52,977 nucleotides of DNA, taken from the NCBI GenBank assembly GCA_030616775.1, contig JAUWWQ010000030.1, positions 1-52,977 of the forward strand. The letters are read 5' to 3'. The notes under the pieces are model-generated. The model saw only the letters and a list, made by a program, of their open reading frames with translations, was not told the DNA's origin and did not search any database. The stretch comes from Planctomycetota bacterium. Lineage in GTDB: Bacteria > Planctomycetota > Phycisphaerae > UBA1845. Numbering within the stretch: position 1 is the first letter of the stretch; each line of letters starts with the position of its first letter. Below are positions 18,201 through 31,237 of the stretch, one piece after another. The translations under genes were made by a program, and so were the position numbers.

Positions 18201-18638
18201 ATAGCCACCGGACCGCGAACGGGAACCGCACCGGTGACGTTGACCTTCGACGGACGCAACTCGTTCGATCCTGACGGCGATTTGCTTCAGTTCCGGTGGG
18301 AGTTTTCGTCCGGGGGCGTCTTGATCGACACGCTCATCGGACCTCAGGTCACCAGGCTCTTTAGCGAATCCGGCACGTACACGGTCGAGTTGGAGGTCTC
18401 GGACGGGCGCGGCCTGTCAGACCGTGCAGATCCGCAGACCATCGTGATCACGGCTCCGACCGAGCTCCCGCCACCACCGCCGGGACCAACCGAACCGGAA
18501 CCCGGGCAAGAGATACCGAACAGTGCCGATCAGCGCCCGCTCACGCAAATGTGTGGCTTCGGCATGATCGGCAGCCTGTTCGCCTCGCTGCTGGGTCTGA
18601 CCGCGATCCGGGCCACCCGTAGGTGGCGGAGACTCTAG
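12282..18638 (+). CDS. Secreted M6-like metalloprotease with six PKD domains and a C-terminal anchor
   Basis: Predicted 2118 aa. The start is ATG 12282: GGGAG lies about 10 nt upstream and a signal peptide follows (TTRWVAVACS...SALAG). The frame extends further up, but without signal-like sequence. Residues 962-966 are HEYLH followed by GFPDLYD, matching the zinc motif HExxH...G.PDLYD of M6 (immune inhibitor A-like) peptidases; Glu963 would be catalytic. The region before it has D/N-rich calcium-loop-like stretches (DMDGDGRWDG, DWNGNGRPD) and Cys clusters. Six PKD-type domains (WDFGDG, WRWGDG, WSFGDG variants) fill about residues 1430-2050. The end (CGFGMIGSLFASLLGL, then RATRRWRR) is a Cys-hydrophobic-Arg tail like the CTERM sorting signals of planctomycetes and myxobacteria. 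Likely an exported, surface-retained protease. Confidence 0.85.
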   Translation: MKSGKARIRTTRWVAVACSMGAIASLLLTVSALAGDRQFLVILANSSKEFPGGQPPGGLTNKQLIHNQYFDTTNPSIQSFAEYWAEISYGNVTISGETHDWINLPWPIRPTTSPADFTDLNQSEYYEYGAGELLNPFRAMVIVDITGDPRDSDDGPFSSFGNPPYARGGQDLTSLGLPIWMPGERFIDMDGDGRWDGLDEATNSMDWNGNGRPDLLGPWVDLNRNDVPDNPQDCLYLWDEDNDGFPNCCPDGPGMLKCEPFPAENACPPTNWEGPEGEIEDCNGNLIPDACDVSCISRECEDTGWLDENPGLCGGSGDRLPLSAGDRACDMEAPDDIPDECQFQNYLIDCVEQAVSDPEDPCSGFSECGDIGDFRTATLPRCEFFDSNSDGTLDIVEPFENFLRHWSLPGGWVIVDEQYIRDNYPGDASKVVKRGEVRTLWVERPGENECRTRVPCGSNADCAGVLGTNPTCNTSTHTCVTQIQNARAPNGSIIFNACPVGEHAQYDPPDWWEDIGSTKMQHQNKLHFSPEFLEELTVEPPWYKQAWVDRYGTEPPPWDWPFTPVMIPSKDAERRCFVANHGGLNGNGTGWLGCSDLDANIIFATGDPCDVDESAILFSQACNSPILPEEMNGIGSVLVVYDGPVEHDDLPSSKYHRHGDQRLGEVTSPFNDDIWGHDRGLHRPDVPMMPDGVIPPAGPYATSIHGNFGRDGGNLLHMELLTIRTEPPFNTGDSWEYDRWLTGRFPFHPFAGSLLAFPDLLGENFGFRDYNLDGLVDQGEVRPVGSENYLVDSDTFTPNNGTNSLYPFNRRRLLEDCIEVVDDAFDLDDFVDTVALERVTCGGRSVSWPVPSRLLGGEPEGSTVFASGLLSGIVLLPPGAHDSGDFPFAPSFYPIHNEDGLGDPQYLDANLPRSPRDPALEPNFSPQISWNIFAHDLVIALDTNSQSETIPIGGSQTAYSAHEYLHTWEGFPDLYDYDVFEPPGPVINCPVGAWDIMANGGLVHPVPILKEKPCTEWVTPVDLKTVLTPGVDTVLTLPQAEFIRDDSYYFLENDNRYGERYYFWSAGSGFDARMPGEGLLILHTDVGSNPDALPPQQRSGTRPTYLIVQGDGFGELQAGTDCGDDGDPWPGSADATRFNLDTLPPATWYTQNSWTGIDVLDVLPDGSGSVQLKINWVPTSIPSLRFIDPPGGESVGSTYQVRFEATDVYGGTTIRMYYMNDEKVCSDSGASCEDDYDCLDEFCAHKPTILPGGDNLIGQMRKTTPGTNQLSMDWNISGVPDGRYVLFAKLIPGQGSDGIERDATDPRPGRNNLGNGSLVVDNVNITGNSARSETWTAICLDADGQRWRVNSSLTQPVLNEDDPDADPYDRAFTGQPYTSRKSAVRFTINESTKPFVLEDTLTFTTTGITAVSRSVAIINGQIKEDPTAVISASPLACPAPSEDLGPCPPLTVTFDGRRSYDPNGEPLEYRWDFGDGSEPVSGSQVQNTFDEAGTFTVVLRVTNPNNGRSDEAAVDIKVTNNSPQAVISASPTNGPTPEECDPACSLEVQFSGAQSSDSETSSNRLVYHWDFGDGATANNALTPGTAFQMVEHLYRNRADGTEDGTECTVADPCTFIATLTVIDEGGKEDTDTATIRVGNTNPVPHITHTALEGPDPWSVVFNAIGSSDPDGDELCVKWEWGDEGVDVFPVTGQEGATDGSVAHEYKLLAGDTFGSFSTKATVYDDRCLGDDGCDLLKQKLLEDPDWDDPRCGKAVRLFTVTVSEATVGASDPRAIFTIDPPQPLLDEEFTVDASMSYDLPPGHVIVSYGWRWGDGTATGLGRTATHTYTAPGTYTITLTVEDDEDPPNTGSTSRIVVISGDGEIEPPEPDNQPPIALFTVNPPSGFAGVTLFTFNASASSDPDGDDTKLSYRWSFGDGDPYETGAVVTHVFDQPNLSGYVVRLTVRDEGNASTVFTREVIVKESVGNQSPHAYIATGPRTGTAPVTLTFDGRNSFDPDGDLLQFRWEFSSGGVLIDTLIGPQVTRLFSESGTYTVELEVSDGRGLSDRADPQTIVITAPTELPPPPPGPTEPEPGQEIPNSADQRPLTQMCGFGMIGSLFASLLGLTAIRATRRWRRL

Positions 18639-18670
18639 CGAGCACAGCACAAGGCGACGAATGAACCCTG

Positions 18671-18715
18671 CCCCGGTCGATTCCAATGGGAGTCGACCGG
18701 GGCATTTGCTTTTCC
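18671..18715 (+). terminator. Intrinsic terminator of the protease gene
   Basis: A perfect 10-bp stem, CCCCGGTCGA (18671-18680) with TCGACCGGGG (18693-18702), 12-nt loop, then CATTTGCTTTTCC. It lies 33 nt after the stop codon. Confidence 0.8.
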
Positions 18716-18731
18716 TCCGTCACCACCGTGG

Positions 18732-18737
18732 TATAAT
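18732..18737 (+). promoter_or_regulatory. Possible -10 box for a leaderless transcript
   Basis: A perfect TATAAT ends 7 nt before ATG 18745, so transcription would begin at or very near the start codon of the small ORF. No good -35 box is seen at 16-18 nt spacing. This is the only promoter-like site between the terminator and secA. Confidence 0.45.
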
Positions 18738-18744
18738 TCCTACG

Positions 18745-19080
18745 ATGGAACCTGATGAATCGACAGTGTTTCGGGGCGGCCTGCCGACCACGCGAATTAT
18801 GGGCCACGTCGGGCTCGCACTGTTGGCTTTGCTCGTTGTTATCACACACCGGACGAAGCCGCGCAAAGCGAAAGCAGCCGCCTTCTCCGCCCAGCACGCG
18901 GCCTGGGTGGTGGCTCCGGCCGCCTCCGCCGAGTATGCCGCCTCTCCGGATGCCGCGGCACCGAGGGCAAGTGTTGCAGGACTTAGCATCTGGCCGCTTC
19001 CGATCATTGCCTCTATTGCCCAGGTGTGCCGCCTACGCGAAGTCACGGTTTCGCGGATCGGCGGCCTGTACGGCCCGTAG
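18745..19080 (+). CDS. Small membrane ORF upstream of secA; possible secretion-monitor-like leader
   Basis: Predicted 111 aa, no recognisable family. It has one hydrophobic segment (about residues 19-36: [15 protein letters not shown]) followed by a basic patch (HRTKPRKAK), then an Ala/Pro-rich stretch, and ends RIGGLYGP directly before the stop. ATG 18745 sits 7 nt after TATAAT, so translation would be leaderless. The stop is 80 nt before the secA start. A membrane-targeted short ORF ending in Gly-Pro immediately before secA is the layout of E. coli secM, whose arrest peptide ends GIRAGP. The resemblance is in architecture only. It could also be a spurious ORF, as the opposite strand is open too. 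Confidence 0.4.
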   Translation: MEPDESTVFRGGLPTTRIMGHVGLALLALLVVITHRTKPRKAKAAAFSAQHAAWVVAPAASAEYAASPDAAAPRASVAGLSIWPLPIIASIAQVCRLREVTVSRIGGLYGP

Positions 19081-19160
19081 CGACCCGTGGATCACCAAGG
19101 GCCTTTGCATTCTTTTCTGTTTTAGTAGCTAAATTATCCAAGCACACTGGGGAACTCACG

Positions 19161-23420
<4,260 letters not shown>

Positions 23421-23424
23421 TGAC

Positions 23425-23520
23425 GAATTACAAATTACAAGTTGCGAATTACAAAATGGCACACGCTTGTGGTGTCGTTTATTTCGTAATTTGTAATTTG
23501 TAATTCGTAATTCGTAATTC
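23425..23520. repeat. AT-rich short-repeat block between secA and the hydantoinase gene
   Basis: GAATTACAAATTACAA (23425-23440) and its exact reverse complement (23491-23506) form a 16-bp inverted repeat. The right arm continues as repeats of TAATTCG. It begins 4 nt after the secA stop and ends 9 nt before the next ATG, filling the whole gap. No ribosome site remains in front of the next gene. Confidence 0.75.
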
Positions 23521-23529
23521 TGTATCACA

Positions 23530-26500
23530 ATGCCCACTGCGAATTGGGAGTTCTTCATAGACGTCGGCGGGACGTTTACCGATGTCGTCGCCCGGCGGCC
23601 GGACGGTAAGCTGGTTACGCACAAACTTCTCAGTTCCAGCGCGGTCCGCGGCGTGGTCGAGCAGGGCTCGACACCCACATGCATTCGGGACAGCCGGCGG
23701 ATCGGAGACCCGGAGGACTTCTGGACCGGCTATCGAGTGACGCTGCTTGGTATGCATCCTGCATCCCCTCTTACGAACGGGGGGGCGGGAGCGTCAGCCC
23801 CAATCTCGTGCGTTACAGGGTTCGACTCCGATACCGGCCGACTTTTCCTGGAAACGCCGTTAGAACCATTCGGACCCGAGATCTGTGCCTACGAGCTGCG
23901 TAGCGAAGAGGAGGCACCGGTTCTGGCGATTCGTTACCTGATGGGGATCGGTCTCGATGAACCGATCGGTCCGGTCGAGGTCCGCCTGGGCACCACGCGG
24001 GCGACCAACGCCCTGCTCGAGCGCAAGGGTGCCAAGGTGGCCCTGGTGACCACCAAGGGCTTTGCCGACATCCTCAAGATCGGCAATCAGGACCGCCCCA
24101 AGCTGTTTGAGCTGAACATCCGCAAGCGCGACGAGCTGACCAGGTCTGTTGTCGAAATTGACGAGCGTCTCAGTGCAACCGGTGAAGTGCTGCGGTCGCC
24201 TGATGAAGGGGCAGTCCGGGCGCAGCTCGAGGTAATAAAGGCGTCGGGCATCGAGACCCTTGCGATCTGCCTGATGCATGCCCATGTGAATCCCGCTCAT
24301 GAGGAAATCGTGGCCGGCGTCGCGGAGTCGGTCGGCTTTACGCACCTGTCGGTTTCGTCCCGGGTGGCCCGGCTGGAGAAACTGGTGCCACGTGGTGACA
24401 CCACGGTGGTTGATGCATACCTGGCTCCCGTGATTCAGGACCATGTGGCCTCGCTGCGCCGATCGATGCCTGAAGCGAATATGAAGCTCATGAGCAGCAG
24501 CGGAGGACTCGTCCCGGCCGACGCAGCCGCCGGCAAGGACACGATACTCAGCGGGCCCGCCGGCGGGGTGGTCGGATGCCGGCATGTCGCACATGCGGCG
24601 GGTTTTGCCAAGACCATCGGGTTCGACATGGGCGGGACAAGCACGGACGTGTCACGCATCGATGAGCCGCCCAATGAATTCGAATACCAGCATGAGACGG
24701 TAAAGGCTGGTGTGCGGATCATGACACCGATGCTGGCGGTGGAAACCGTGGCGGCCGGCGGCGGGAGCATCTGTGCGTTTGACGGACAGAAGCTCACCGT
24801 GGGTCCGCAAAGCGCCGGTGCCGACCCAGGGCCCGCCTGCTACGGACGCAGCGGACCGCTTACCGTAACCGACATGAATGTATTCTTAGGCCGGGTCGTG
24901 CCCGAGCACTTCCCGTTTCGCCTCGACCGGGCAAGTGTCGAGCGCAAGCTCCGCACACTCTGCGAAGAGGTCAATGCCGCCACGGGATCAAAGCTGGAGC
25001 CGGTCGAGCTGGCTGAAGGGTTCATCAAGATCGCCAACGCCAACATGACGTCGGCCATAAAGCGCATCTCGATGGCCAAGGGTTACGATGTCCGTGAGTA
25101 CGCGCTGACCACGTTCGGCGGTGCCGGTGCCCAGCACGCCTGCGCGATGGCCCGGATGCTGGGGATGTCACGCGTGTTGTGCAGCCCGTTTGCCGGTGTA
25201 CTGAGCGCCGTGGGTATCGGCGTCGCGGATATCAAGCGGATCGGACAGCGAAGTGTCCATCAACCGCTCGACGCCAAGGCTGCGACCGCCTTGGAGCCTG
25301 TATTCCAGTCGATTACCGATAAGTTGCGGCACACAATGGTCGACGAAGGGATCGAACCGTCGAGCCTTTCGCCACCGGTTTGCACGACGGACATGTGTTA
25401 TGCGGGCCAGGCCACGCTCATCACCGTGCCCGCAGACGCGTTCAATCAAGCACGGGAGCGCTTCGAGGGGCTTCACCGTCAGCTCTACGGCTACTGCCAT
25501 GAGGGGCGGGCAATCGAGATTCGTGTGGTTCGCGTCGAGTTGACGGCCCGGTCGGCTCATCTGGCAACCGAAATATCGGGCCGGACTGCGCAACAGCCGG
25601 CGGCCCGTCGGACAACGGCGATGGTGGTCAACGGCCGGCAGCAGACGGTTCCTCTTTACTTGCGCAGTGAGCTGGGCACGGGCAAGTGCTTCACGGGTCC
25701 GGCCATTGTCATCGAAGATACAAGCACCATCGTTGTCGAGCCCGGCTGGGAAGCGGCGGTCGCCGATACCGGTGACATCGTTCTGACAGACATAGAGGCC
25801 GTCCCGACGCACGAGGCGGTTTCCGCGGAGGTGGACCCGATTCAGCTCGAACTGTTCAACAACCAGTTCGTTTCCGTGGCTGAGCAAATGGGAACGACGC
25901 TGCGGCGGACGGCGCTGTCGGTTAACGTCAAGGAACGGCTCGATTTTTCATGTGCCGTCTTTACGCCGGAGGGCGATCTGGTGGTTAACGCGCCGCATAT
26001 CCCCGTACACCTGGGCGGTATGAGTAAATGTGTCAAGGCGCTCATGGAGGACGTGGGCAGGTTCATGCCCGGTGACGTGTACATAACCAATGATCCTTAT
26101 CGGGAAGGTTCCCACTTGAACGATGTCACGGTGATAACACCCGTCCACGACGACGGCCGCAATCTGCTGTTCTTTGTAGCCAGCCGGGCCCATCACGCAG
26201 AGATAGGCGGCACGAGGCCCGGATCAATGCCACCGGACTCCACGTCGCTTGCCGAGGAGGGCGTGGTAATCCGGGCGTTTCCGTGGATTCAGAACGGGAA
26301 ACCTCAACACGAGCAGCTCTTGGCCATGCTAACTGAGCCCCCCTTCCCTTCTCGGGCACCCAACGAGAATCTGGCTGATATTACTGCCCAGGTGGCAGCC
26401 AATCAGACGGGGGTGCGCGAGCTCGAGGCCATGATCGGGCGATACGGTGTCGACGTGGTGCACGGCTATATGCGGCACATCCAGGTTGCGGCGGAGGAGA

Positions 26501-27411
26501 AGATGCGAAAGGCGCTCGCCAGGCTGCCCGACGGTGTGCGCCGGTTCGAAGACTGCCTGGATGACGGGTCGCCGATCCGTCTGGCTATCACTATCGAAGG
26601 TGATCAAGCGACGCTCGATTTCTCGGGGACTGGTCCGGTTCTTGTCGGGAACCTCAATGCCAACCGGGCTATCGTGACCAGCGCCATGCTCTACTGCCTG
26701 CGATGCCTGATAGAGGAAGATATTCCGCTCAACGCCGGTGTGTTGGCTCCGATCAAGCTCATATTGCCGGAGTGTCTTCTCAATCCACCGGGATCGGCCG
26801 ATCCACGTAACTGTCCGGCCGTAGTCGGAGGTAACGTCGAGACCTCCCAGCGGATCGTTGACTGTGTGTTTGGAGCGCTTTGCACCGTCGCTGCGAGCCA
26901 GGGCACGATGAACAATCTGCTGATGGGCAATGAGCGGTTCGGGTACTATGAAACGATCTGCGGCGGCGCGGGAGCCGGTCCCGGCTTCGACGGTGCCGAT
27001 GCGGTGCACACCAACATGACCAACACGCGTCTGACGGATCCGGAAGTGCTCGAAGCCCAAGTCCCCGTCCGCCTGGTCCGGTTCGCTATTCGCCGCGGCT
27101 CGGGCGGCAACGGCCGGTATCGCGGAGGGTGCGGTGTGGTTCGTGAGGTGGAGTTTCTCGAACCGCTGGATGTGTCGATCCTCAGTCAACGCCGCACGAT
27201 CGCACCCTACGGACTGAATGGCGGCGAGGCCGGCAAGGTCGGACGCAACCTGCTGCGCCGCGCCGGCTTGAAGGACGTGGAAGTCTTACCGCCCATCGCT
27301 CATGTCACAGTCCGCCCGGGTGACCGGTTGACCATTGAAACACCCGGCGGTGGGGGATGGGGGAAGAGAATAGCGAATGGCGAATGTCGAATGGTGAATG
27401 TCGAATTGTGA
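23530..27411 (+). CDS. Fused hydantoinase A/B protein, 5-oxoprolinase (ATP-hydrolysing) type
   Basis: Predicted 1293 aa, close to the about 1290 aa of eukaryotic-type 5-oxoprolinase, in which HyuA-like and HyuB-like halves are fused. The family opens cyclic amides, such as 5-oxoproline to glutamate, using ATP. The N-terminus [19 protein letters not shown] and the later [14 protein letters not shown] (about residue 360) are the actin-like ATP-binding loops of HyuA, with [11 protein letters not shown] after them. HyuB starts at about residue 770 ([16 protein letters not shown]) and includes [14 protein letters not shown] and [15 protein letters not shown]. The last about 15 residues come from a GAATGGCGAATG-type repeat, which also supplies the stop. 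No Shine-Dalgarno is visible because an AT-rich repeat abuts the start. Oxoprolinase versus other hydantoinase specificity cannot be settled here. Confidence 0.88.
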   Translation: MPTANWEFFIDVGGTFTDVVARRPDGKLVTHKLLSSSAVRGVVEQGSTPTCIRDSRRIGDPEDFWTGYRVTLLGMHPASPLTNGGAGASAPISCVTGFDSDTGRLFLETPLEPFGPEICAYELRSEEEAPVLAIRYLMGIGLDEPIGPVEVRLGTTRATNALLERKGAKVALVTTKGFADILKIGNQDRPKLFELNIRKRDELTRSVVEIDERLSATGEVLRSPDEGAVRAQLEVIKASGIETLAICLMHAHVNPAHEEIVAGVAESVGFTHLSVSSRVARLEKLVPRGDTTVVDAYLAPVIQDHVASLRRSMPEANMKLMSSSGGLVPADAAAGKDTILSGPAGGVVGCRHVAHAAGFAKTIGFDMGGTSTDVSRIDEPPNEFEYQHETVKAGVRIMTPMLAVETVAAGGGSICAFDGQKLTVGPQSAGADPGPACYGRSGPLTVTDMNVFLGRVVPEHFPFRLDRASVERKLRTLCEEVNAATGSKLEPVELAEGFIKIANANMTSAIKRISMAKGYDVREYALTTFGGAGAQHACAMARMLGMSRVLCSPFAGVLSAVGIGVADIKRIGQRSVHQPLDAKAATALEPVFQSITDKLRHTMVDEGIEPSSLSPPVCTTDMCYAGQATLITVPADAFNQARERFEGLHRQLYGYCHEGRAIEIRVVRVELTARSAHLATEISGRTAQQPAARRTTAMVVNGRQQTVPLYLRSELGTGKCFTGPAIVIEDTSTIVVEPGWEAAVADTGDIVLTDIEAVPTHEAVSAEVDPIQLELFNNQFVSVAEQMGTTLRRTALSVNVKERLDFSCAVFTPEGDLVVNAPHIPVHLGGMSKCVKALMEDVGRFMPGDVYITNDPYREGSHLNDVTVITPVHDDGRNLLFFVASRAHHAEIGGTRPGSMPPDSTSLAEEGVVIRAFPWIQNGKPQHEQLLAMLTEPPFPSRAPNENLADITAQVAANQTGVRELEAMIGRYGVDVVHGYMRHIQVAAEEKMRKALARLPDGVRRFEDCLDDGSPIRLAITIEGDQATLDFSGTGPVLVGNLNANRAIVTSAMLYCLRCLIEEDIPLNAGVLAPIKLILPECLLNPPGSADPRNCPAVVGGNVETSQRIVDCVFGALCTVAASQGTMNNLLMGNERFGYYETICGGAGAGPGFDGADAVHTNMTNTRLTDPEVLEAQVPVRLVRFAIRRGSGGNGRYRGGCGVVREVEFLEPLDVSILSQRRTIAPYGLNGGEAGKVGRNLLRRAGLKDVEVLPPIAHVTVRPGDRLTIETPGGGGWGKRIANGECRMVNVEL

Positions 27412-27420
27412 ACGGCGAAT
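27372..27420. repeat. Short tandem GAATGGC/GAATGTC repeat overlapping the hydantoinase 3' end
   Basis: Six or seven imperfect units of CGAATGG / CGAATGT run through the end of the coding region and its stop codon (27409-27411). A related inverted stretch (AAATTCGCTATTCC, AAATTCGCCATTG) lies at about 27543-27565. Confidence 0.65.
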
Positions 27421-27573
27421 CTACTGCCGTTTTCGGTTGGAGAGTCTCGCGCCCCGTGTAGCGGCCGGCCCCCGTGCCGGCCGTGGAGAGTATGCAGCGC
27501 TCTCTTGGGCAAAAACCTTCGACTGGACATGGCGTTAAATTCGCTATTCCAAATTCGCCATTGAGAATTCGAT

Positions 27574-28149
27574 CTATGAACCCGCGCAGCAGTCCGTGGG
27601 GCAGGTCGTGGGATCCTCGCCCCCGTTGCACGTGGCGTCGCCGCACAGGGGCAGGCCGAAGCAATGCGGGCAGTTCGCGGCGTACTCGCCCGTCGGCGGC
27701 TGACAGGGGTCCTCGGGAGATAGGCAACTGAGCGGGTAGGCGGGGCAATCCGCGGGGCAGCTATGGTGGTTCTCACCGTCGGAGAATACGCAGACCCCGT
27801 CGCCGCAGTTCGAGAGGGGGCAATCGGCGGGGCAGGAGGCGTTGTTCTCGAACCCCTCGCAGTATCCATCGCCACACGTTATCACGGCCGAGCAGTCGGA
27901 AATACACCAGAACAGCTCCAGCCGCTCGTGAGGATTGCACGGACCGGGAAGGATGCCGCACTCGCAGACCGCGTTATCGCAATCCGTCACGAAGTCGCAA
28001 TCAGGGCAGGTGCCCGGTGCCTCTCCGCCGGCCGGGTTGCAGTTGCCGTCGACGACGCAGGCGGCACGGGAAGAGCCGCTGCCCGCCGCGGGGGTGAGGA
28101 CGAGCATGGTCACGAACAAGAGCAGGTTCTTGTGAGCTGTGGCAAACAT
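27574..28149 (-). CDS. Cysteine-rich secreted protein with CGDGxC repeats
   Basis: Predicted 191 aa. ATG at 28149 has GGAG on the minus strand 7 nt upstream. A signal peptide (KNLLLFVTMLVLTPAAG) is followed by about 30 Cys. Three degenerate repeats of the form CGDGxC..E....CPxDC are seen (ITCGDGYC..CPADC, NCGDGVC..CPADC, LCGDATC..CPTDC). This motif is common in exported proteins of planctomycetes and myxobacteria and is often linked to metal or protein binding. The function is unknown. The protein ends abruptly after the third repeat (DCCAGS), so it may be a stand-alone repeat protein. A good promoter lies upstream. Confidence 0.78.
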   Translation of the reverse strand: MFATAHKNLLLFVTMLVLTPAAGSGSSRAACVVDGNCNPAGGEAPGTCPDCDFVTDCDNAVCECGILPGPCNPHERLELFWCISDCSAVITCGDGYCEGFENNASCPADCPLSNCGDGVCVFSDGENHHSCPADCPAYPLSCLSPEDPCQPPTGEYAANCPHCFGLPLCGDATCNGGEDPTTCPTDCCAGS

Positions 28150-28460
28150 GGTTTCTCTCCGCCTCCGGTGTCAGGGCGGTCCGTCGGCCCGGAACATCGG
28201 ACAGCTACAGGGCCAATAAGGTCAAGTCTTCATTGTAGCGACTGAGACCGGGGCGGTTCAAGGCAATCTCCGGTTTCGCGAAAGCCGGTCGCGGTGCCTA
28301 TCGCCCGGTCCCCTCACCTTCAAAGGCGCTTTTTAGCAGCGAAAAGTGCGGCCGTCGGAGAGTTCTTCTCTGCAACCGGTTCGTTCCGAATGCAGCGTAA
28401 TGCCCGGGCATCAGAGCCTAAACGGCCGACGCCAGGTGCAGCATACAGTGCCCCCTGGAG
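28150..28460. promoter_or_regulatory. Upstream region with a minus-strand promoter for the Cys-rich protein gene
   Basis: On the minus strand TTGAAC (28256-28261), an 18-nt spacer and TACAAT (28232-28237) would start transcription at about 28225, giving a leader of about 75 nt. No gene is seen in the rest of this interval. Confidence 0.6.
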
Positions 28461-28624
28461 GGGCCCGCTAGTTTCAAACTCACCAAGCGGCGTATTGTCG
28501 GACTGATAGCTCGGTCAAACGATAGCCGGCCCACGGACATGAATTATGACGCGTGGGCCGACTTCGTCACGGCGTGCCAGCCTGGTGCTTGTCTGAGTCC
28601 ATGAGCCCAACGCTGTGGCACCCT
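28461..28624. repeat. 164-bp direct repeat, left copy
   Basis: Matches 31521-31684 at a constant offset of 3060 with about 90% identity and no indels. Both copies hold an ORF of 21 codons (see separate entries), and both begin GGGCCCGCT. The two copies flank the RCC1/dockerin gene. Confidence 0.9.
28539..28604 (+). CDS. 21-aa ORF conserved between direct repeats, left copy
   Basis: ATG 28539 to TGA 28604. The peptide starts MNY, continues DAWADFVTAC and ends ACLSP. The right copy keeps the same length, start and stop with changes at three residues (Y3 to P, Q14 to Y, G16 to D). No Shine-Dalgarno is seen. It may be a real micro-peptide or a chance frame in a conserved repeat. Confidence 0.2.
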   Translation: MNYDAWADFVTACQPGACLSP

Positions 28625-28795
28625 ATCAGCCTGTTGAAGAATGTAACGCCGTCCCTTGTGGGCGGCGCAGCGGCGATTCGTTCGTCACCCACAAGGGGTG
28701 ACGCCACACGGAATTGCATTCTGACCCAGCCAGAAACCCGCACGTGCTGGAGCGCGCGGCTTGCTACGTGAACACCGAATCCAGCGCAACGCCAA
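28625..28795. other. Segment between the left repeat and the RCC1 gene 3' end
   Basis: About 170 bases without a gene. It contains a hairpin around 28685-28702 (TCACCC..AAGG..GGGTGA), which could end transcripts coming from either side, but no T-run accompanies it. Confidence 0.3.
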
Positions 28796-31237
28796 TCACT
28801 GGCACGGATCGATTGTCGGCGGGCCGGAAAACGGATACGCAGAGCCGCGGAACGCATCGAGAGCGCTGGTCACGTCGCTAATGTTGACCAGCAAGTCGGG
28901 CATACCCGGCTCCAGGTCGGTCCGCGACTTGGCCGGTGCCCCGGAAAGGTTCCTGAACTTGTCAAGCAACGCAGTCACGTCAGTGGGTATGCCCACTGTT
29001 CCATCCGGCGAACCACATGGGCTCGTTGCGCAGTTGTTGACCAGATCACCCCAGCGGCTGGTCTTAACCGGCAGTGGCGCGGAATAGTCGGCCTCTTCCG
29101 ACAGCGCACACAACGCGTCGATCATCTGGATCTCATATGCGCCGTCAGGAACGATGCTCTGGTCATATAAGTGAACGGCCTCATAGACGCTCCAGTCGGT
29201 GAAGTATGGATCGCACTGAAGCCGGGCAGCCCAGAACATCGGCCAGCCAGGTGCCTGCGAAGGTGCCACCTTGCCGGCATTCTCCGAGACCCCTTTCGGC
29301 TTGCCGACCCACATTATCCGACCGTTCGCGTACTCGAACGGTGACGGCAGGTCGTTCAACTTCACTCGGATCGCCTGATAGTGCCCTGCGGCCTCGAGAG
29401 GAGCCGCACAGGCCAGATACCGAACCCTGGTTCCGAAGCCGTCGTCCGGGACGGTCCGCTCTGCAACCGGTGGCTGAGCAGTGAAGCACGGGCCGGCCTT
29501 CAGGCCGAGACTGTAGTACGCGCCTGCCGCGACGGCCACGAAGTCGGCATTCGGTGCCGGCACGTTGCATTGGCCCTCGTAGCATCTTCCCCACGCCACG
29601 ATCGAGCCGTCGGCCTTCAGGCCGAGACTGTGGGAGTACCCTGCCGCCACGGCCACGAAGTCGGCATTCGGCGCCGGCACGTCGCATTGGCCGTAGTCGT
29701 AGTCGCCACCGCATCCCCACGCCATGATAGAGCCGTCGGCCTTCAGGCCGAGACTGTGGTCTCCGCCCGGCGCGACGGCAATGAAATCGCTATTCGGCGC
29801 CGGGACGTCGCATTGGCCGTAGTCGTTCGTTCCCCAGGCGGCGATCGAGTGGTCGGTCTTCAGAGCGAGATTGTAGGCACCACCCGCTGCGACGGCGACG
29901 AAACCACCATTGGGCGCTGGGACATCGCACTGGCCGTACTCGTTGTATCCCCACGCCACGATCGATCGGTCGGCCTTTAAGCCCAGACTGTAGTCGTGGC
30001 CCACGGCGATAGCGATAAAGTCGGCATTGGGCTCGGGGACGTCGCATTGCCCGCGGCTGTCCCTTCCCCACGCCGCGATCGAGCCATCGGACTTCAGACC
30101 CAGATTATGGCCATCGCTCGCCGCGACGGCAATGAAATCGCTATTCGGCGCTGGCACGTCGCATTTACCGGAGTAGTCCGATCCCCAGGCCACGATCGAG
30201 CCGTCGGACTTCAGGCCAAGCATGTGGTCGTAGCTCGCCGCGACGGCGCTGAAATCGGCGTTCGGCGCCGGCACGTTGCATTGGCTGTAGTAGTTCGATC
30301 CCCACGTCACGCTCGAGCCGTCGGCCTTGAGGCCGAGACTGTGCCCGTAGGCGCCCGCGGCGACGGCGATGAAGTCGGCATTCGACGTCGGGACGTCGCA
30401 TTGACCGGAGCCGTTGTATCCCCACGCCACGATCGAGCCATCGGTTTTCAAGCCGAGACTGTGGAGACCGCCCGCCGCGACGGCGACAAAATCACCATTC
30501 GGCGCCGGCACGTCGCATTGCTCGTAATAGTTGTTGCCCCAGGCTACGATCGAGCCGTCACTCTTAAGTCCGGCACTGTAACCGTGGTAACCGTATCTGT
30601 AAAAATCACCCGCCGCAAGTGCGATGAAATCGCCGTTCGGCACCGGGACATCGCACTGCCCGTCGTCGTTCAACCCCCACGCCACGATTGATCCGTCGGC
30701 CTTCAAGCCGAGACTGTGGACCTCGCTCGCCGCGACGGCGATGAAATCCGCGTTCGGCTCCGGGATATCGCACTGCCCGTCATCGTTCTTGCCCCACGCC
30801 ACGATTGATCCGTCGGCCTTCAGGCCGAGACTGTGGAACATCCCCGCTGCGATGCCGACAAAACCGGCATTCGGCTCCGGGACATCGGTTACTGGCAAAT
30901 GGCGGTGTCCCCACGCGACGATCGAGCCGTCGGCCTTCAAGCCGAGACTGAAGACTGCGCCCGCCGCGACGGCGATGAAATCCGCGTTCGGATCCGGGAC
31001 GTCGCATACGCCGTAACCGTTAAATCCCCACGCGACGATCGAGCCGTCGGCCTTCAGACCGAGATTGTGGCGACCGCCCGCGGCGACGGCAACCAAGTCC
31101 GTTAGATCCTCCTGGGCGACGACGACGTAACGGCCCCAGCCGACGATTGATCCACTCTCGCCGAAAGCCATCGGGCCCACGCCAAACAGGGTAGCAAGCG
31201 CCCCTACAAATGTCATGGTTGTGATTTGGTGTTGCAT
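28796..31237 (-). CDS. Secreted RCC1-like repeat protein with dockerin-like C-terminus
   Basis: Predicted 813 aa. The start is ATG 31237: GGAG precedes it and a signal peptide follows (TFVGALATLFGVGPMAFG). Further upstream the frame has no signal. Residues about 25-570 are 14 tandem repeats of about 39 aa with the core KADGSIVAWG..(G)QCDVPAPNADF.AVAAG..HSLGL, an RCC1-type propeller repeat. Fourteen units would make two seven-bladed propellers. A unique region with DDGFGTRVRYLAC follows. The last about 80 residues carry two loop-helix units, DVTALLDKFRN and DVTSALDAFRG, resembling the dockerin-like type common at the C-terminus of Phycisphaerae exported proteins. The same ending occurs in the partial gene at the right edge. 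Ligand unknown. Flanked by 164-bp direct repeats. Confidence 0.88.
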   Translation of the reverse strand: MQHQITTMTFVGALATLFGVGPMAFGESGSIVGWGRYVVVAQEDLTDLVAVAAGGRHNLGLKADGSIVAWGFNGYGVCDVPDPNADFIAVAAGAVFSLGLKADGSIVAWGHRHLPVTDVPEPNAGFVGIAAGMFHSLGLKADGSIVAWGKNDDGQCDIPEPNADFIAVAASEVHSLGLKADGSIVAWGLNDDGQCDVPVPNGDFIALAAGDFYRYGYHGYSAGLKSDGSIVAWGNNYYEQCDVPAPNGDFVAVAAGGLHSLGLKTDGSIVAWGYNGSGQCDVPTSNADFIAVAAGAYGHSLGLKADGSSVTWGSNYYSQCNVPAPNADFSAVAASYDHMLGLKSDGSIVAWGSDYSGKCDVPAPNSDFIAVAASDGHNLGLKSDGSIAAWGRDSRGQCDVPEPNADFIAIAVGHDYSLGLKADRSIVAWGYNEYGQCDVPAPNGGFVAVAAGGAYNLALKTDHSIAAWGTNDYGQCDVPAPNSDFIAVAPGGDHSLGLKADGSIMAWGCGGDYDYGQCDVPAPNADFVAVAAGYSHSLGLKADGSIVAWGRCYEGQCNVPAPNADFVAVAAGAYYSLGLKAGPCFTAQPPVAERTVPDDGFGTRVRYLACAAPLEAAGHYQAIRVKLNDLPSPFEYANGRIMWVGKPKGVSENAGKVAPSQAPGWPMFWAARLQCDPYFTDWSVYEAVHLYDQSIVPDGAYEIQMIDALCALSEEADYSAPLPVKTSRWGDLVNNCATSPCGSPDGTVGIPTDVTALLDKFRNLSGAPAKSRTDLEPGMPDLLVNISDVTSALDAFRGSAYPFSGPPTIDPCQ

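Noticed and set aside
27300-27875. Minus-strand ORFs overlapping the hydantoinase end and the Cys-rich gene
   Set aside because: Pro/Arg-rich alternative frames without motifs; the Cys-rich frame has the signal peptide and repeats.
29381-30691. Long open frames on the plus strand opposite the RCC1-like gene
   Set aside because: They are mirror images of the tandem coding repeats and carry no independent signature.
28888-31100. Regularly spaced repeats that could suggest a CRISPR array
   Set aside because: The period of about 117 nt and the in-frame protein repeats (KADGSIVAWG) show RCC1-type coding repeats, not repeat-spacer units.
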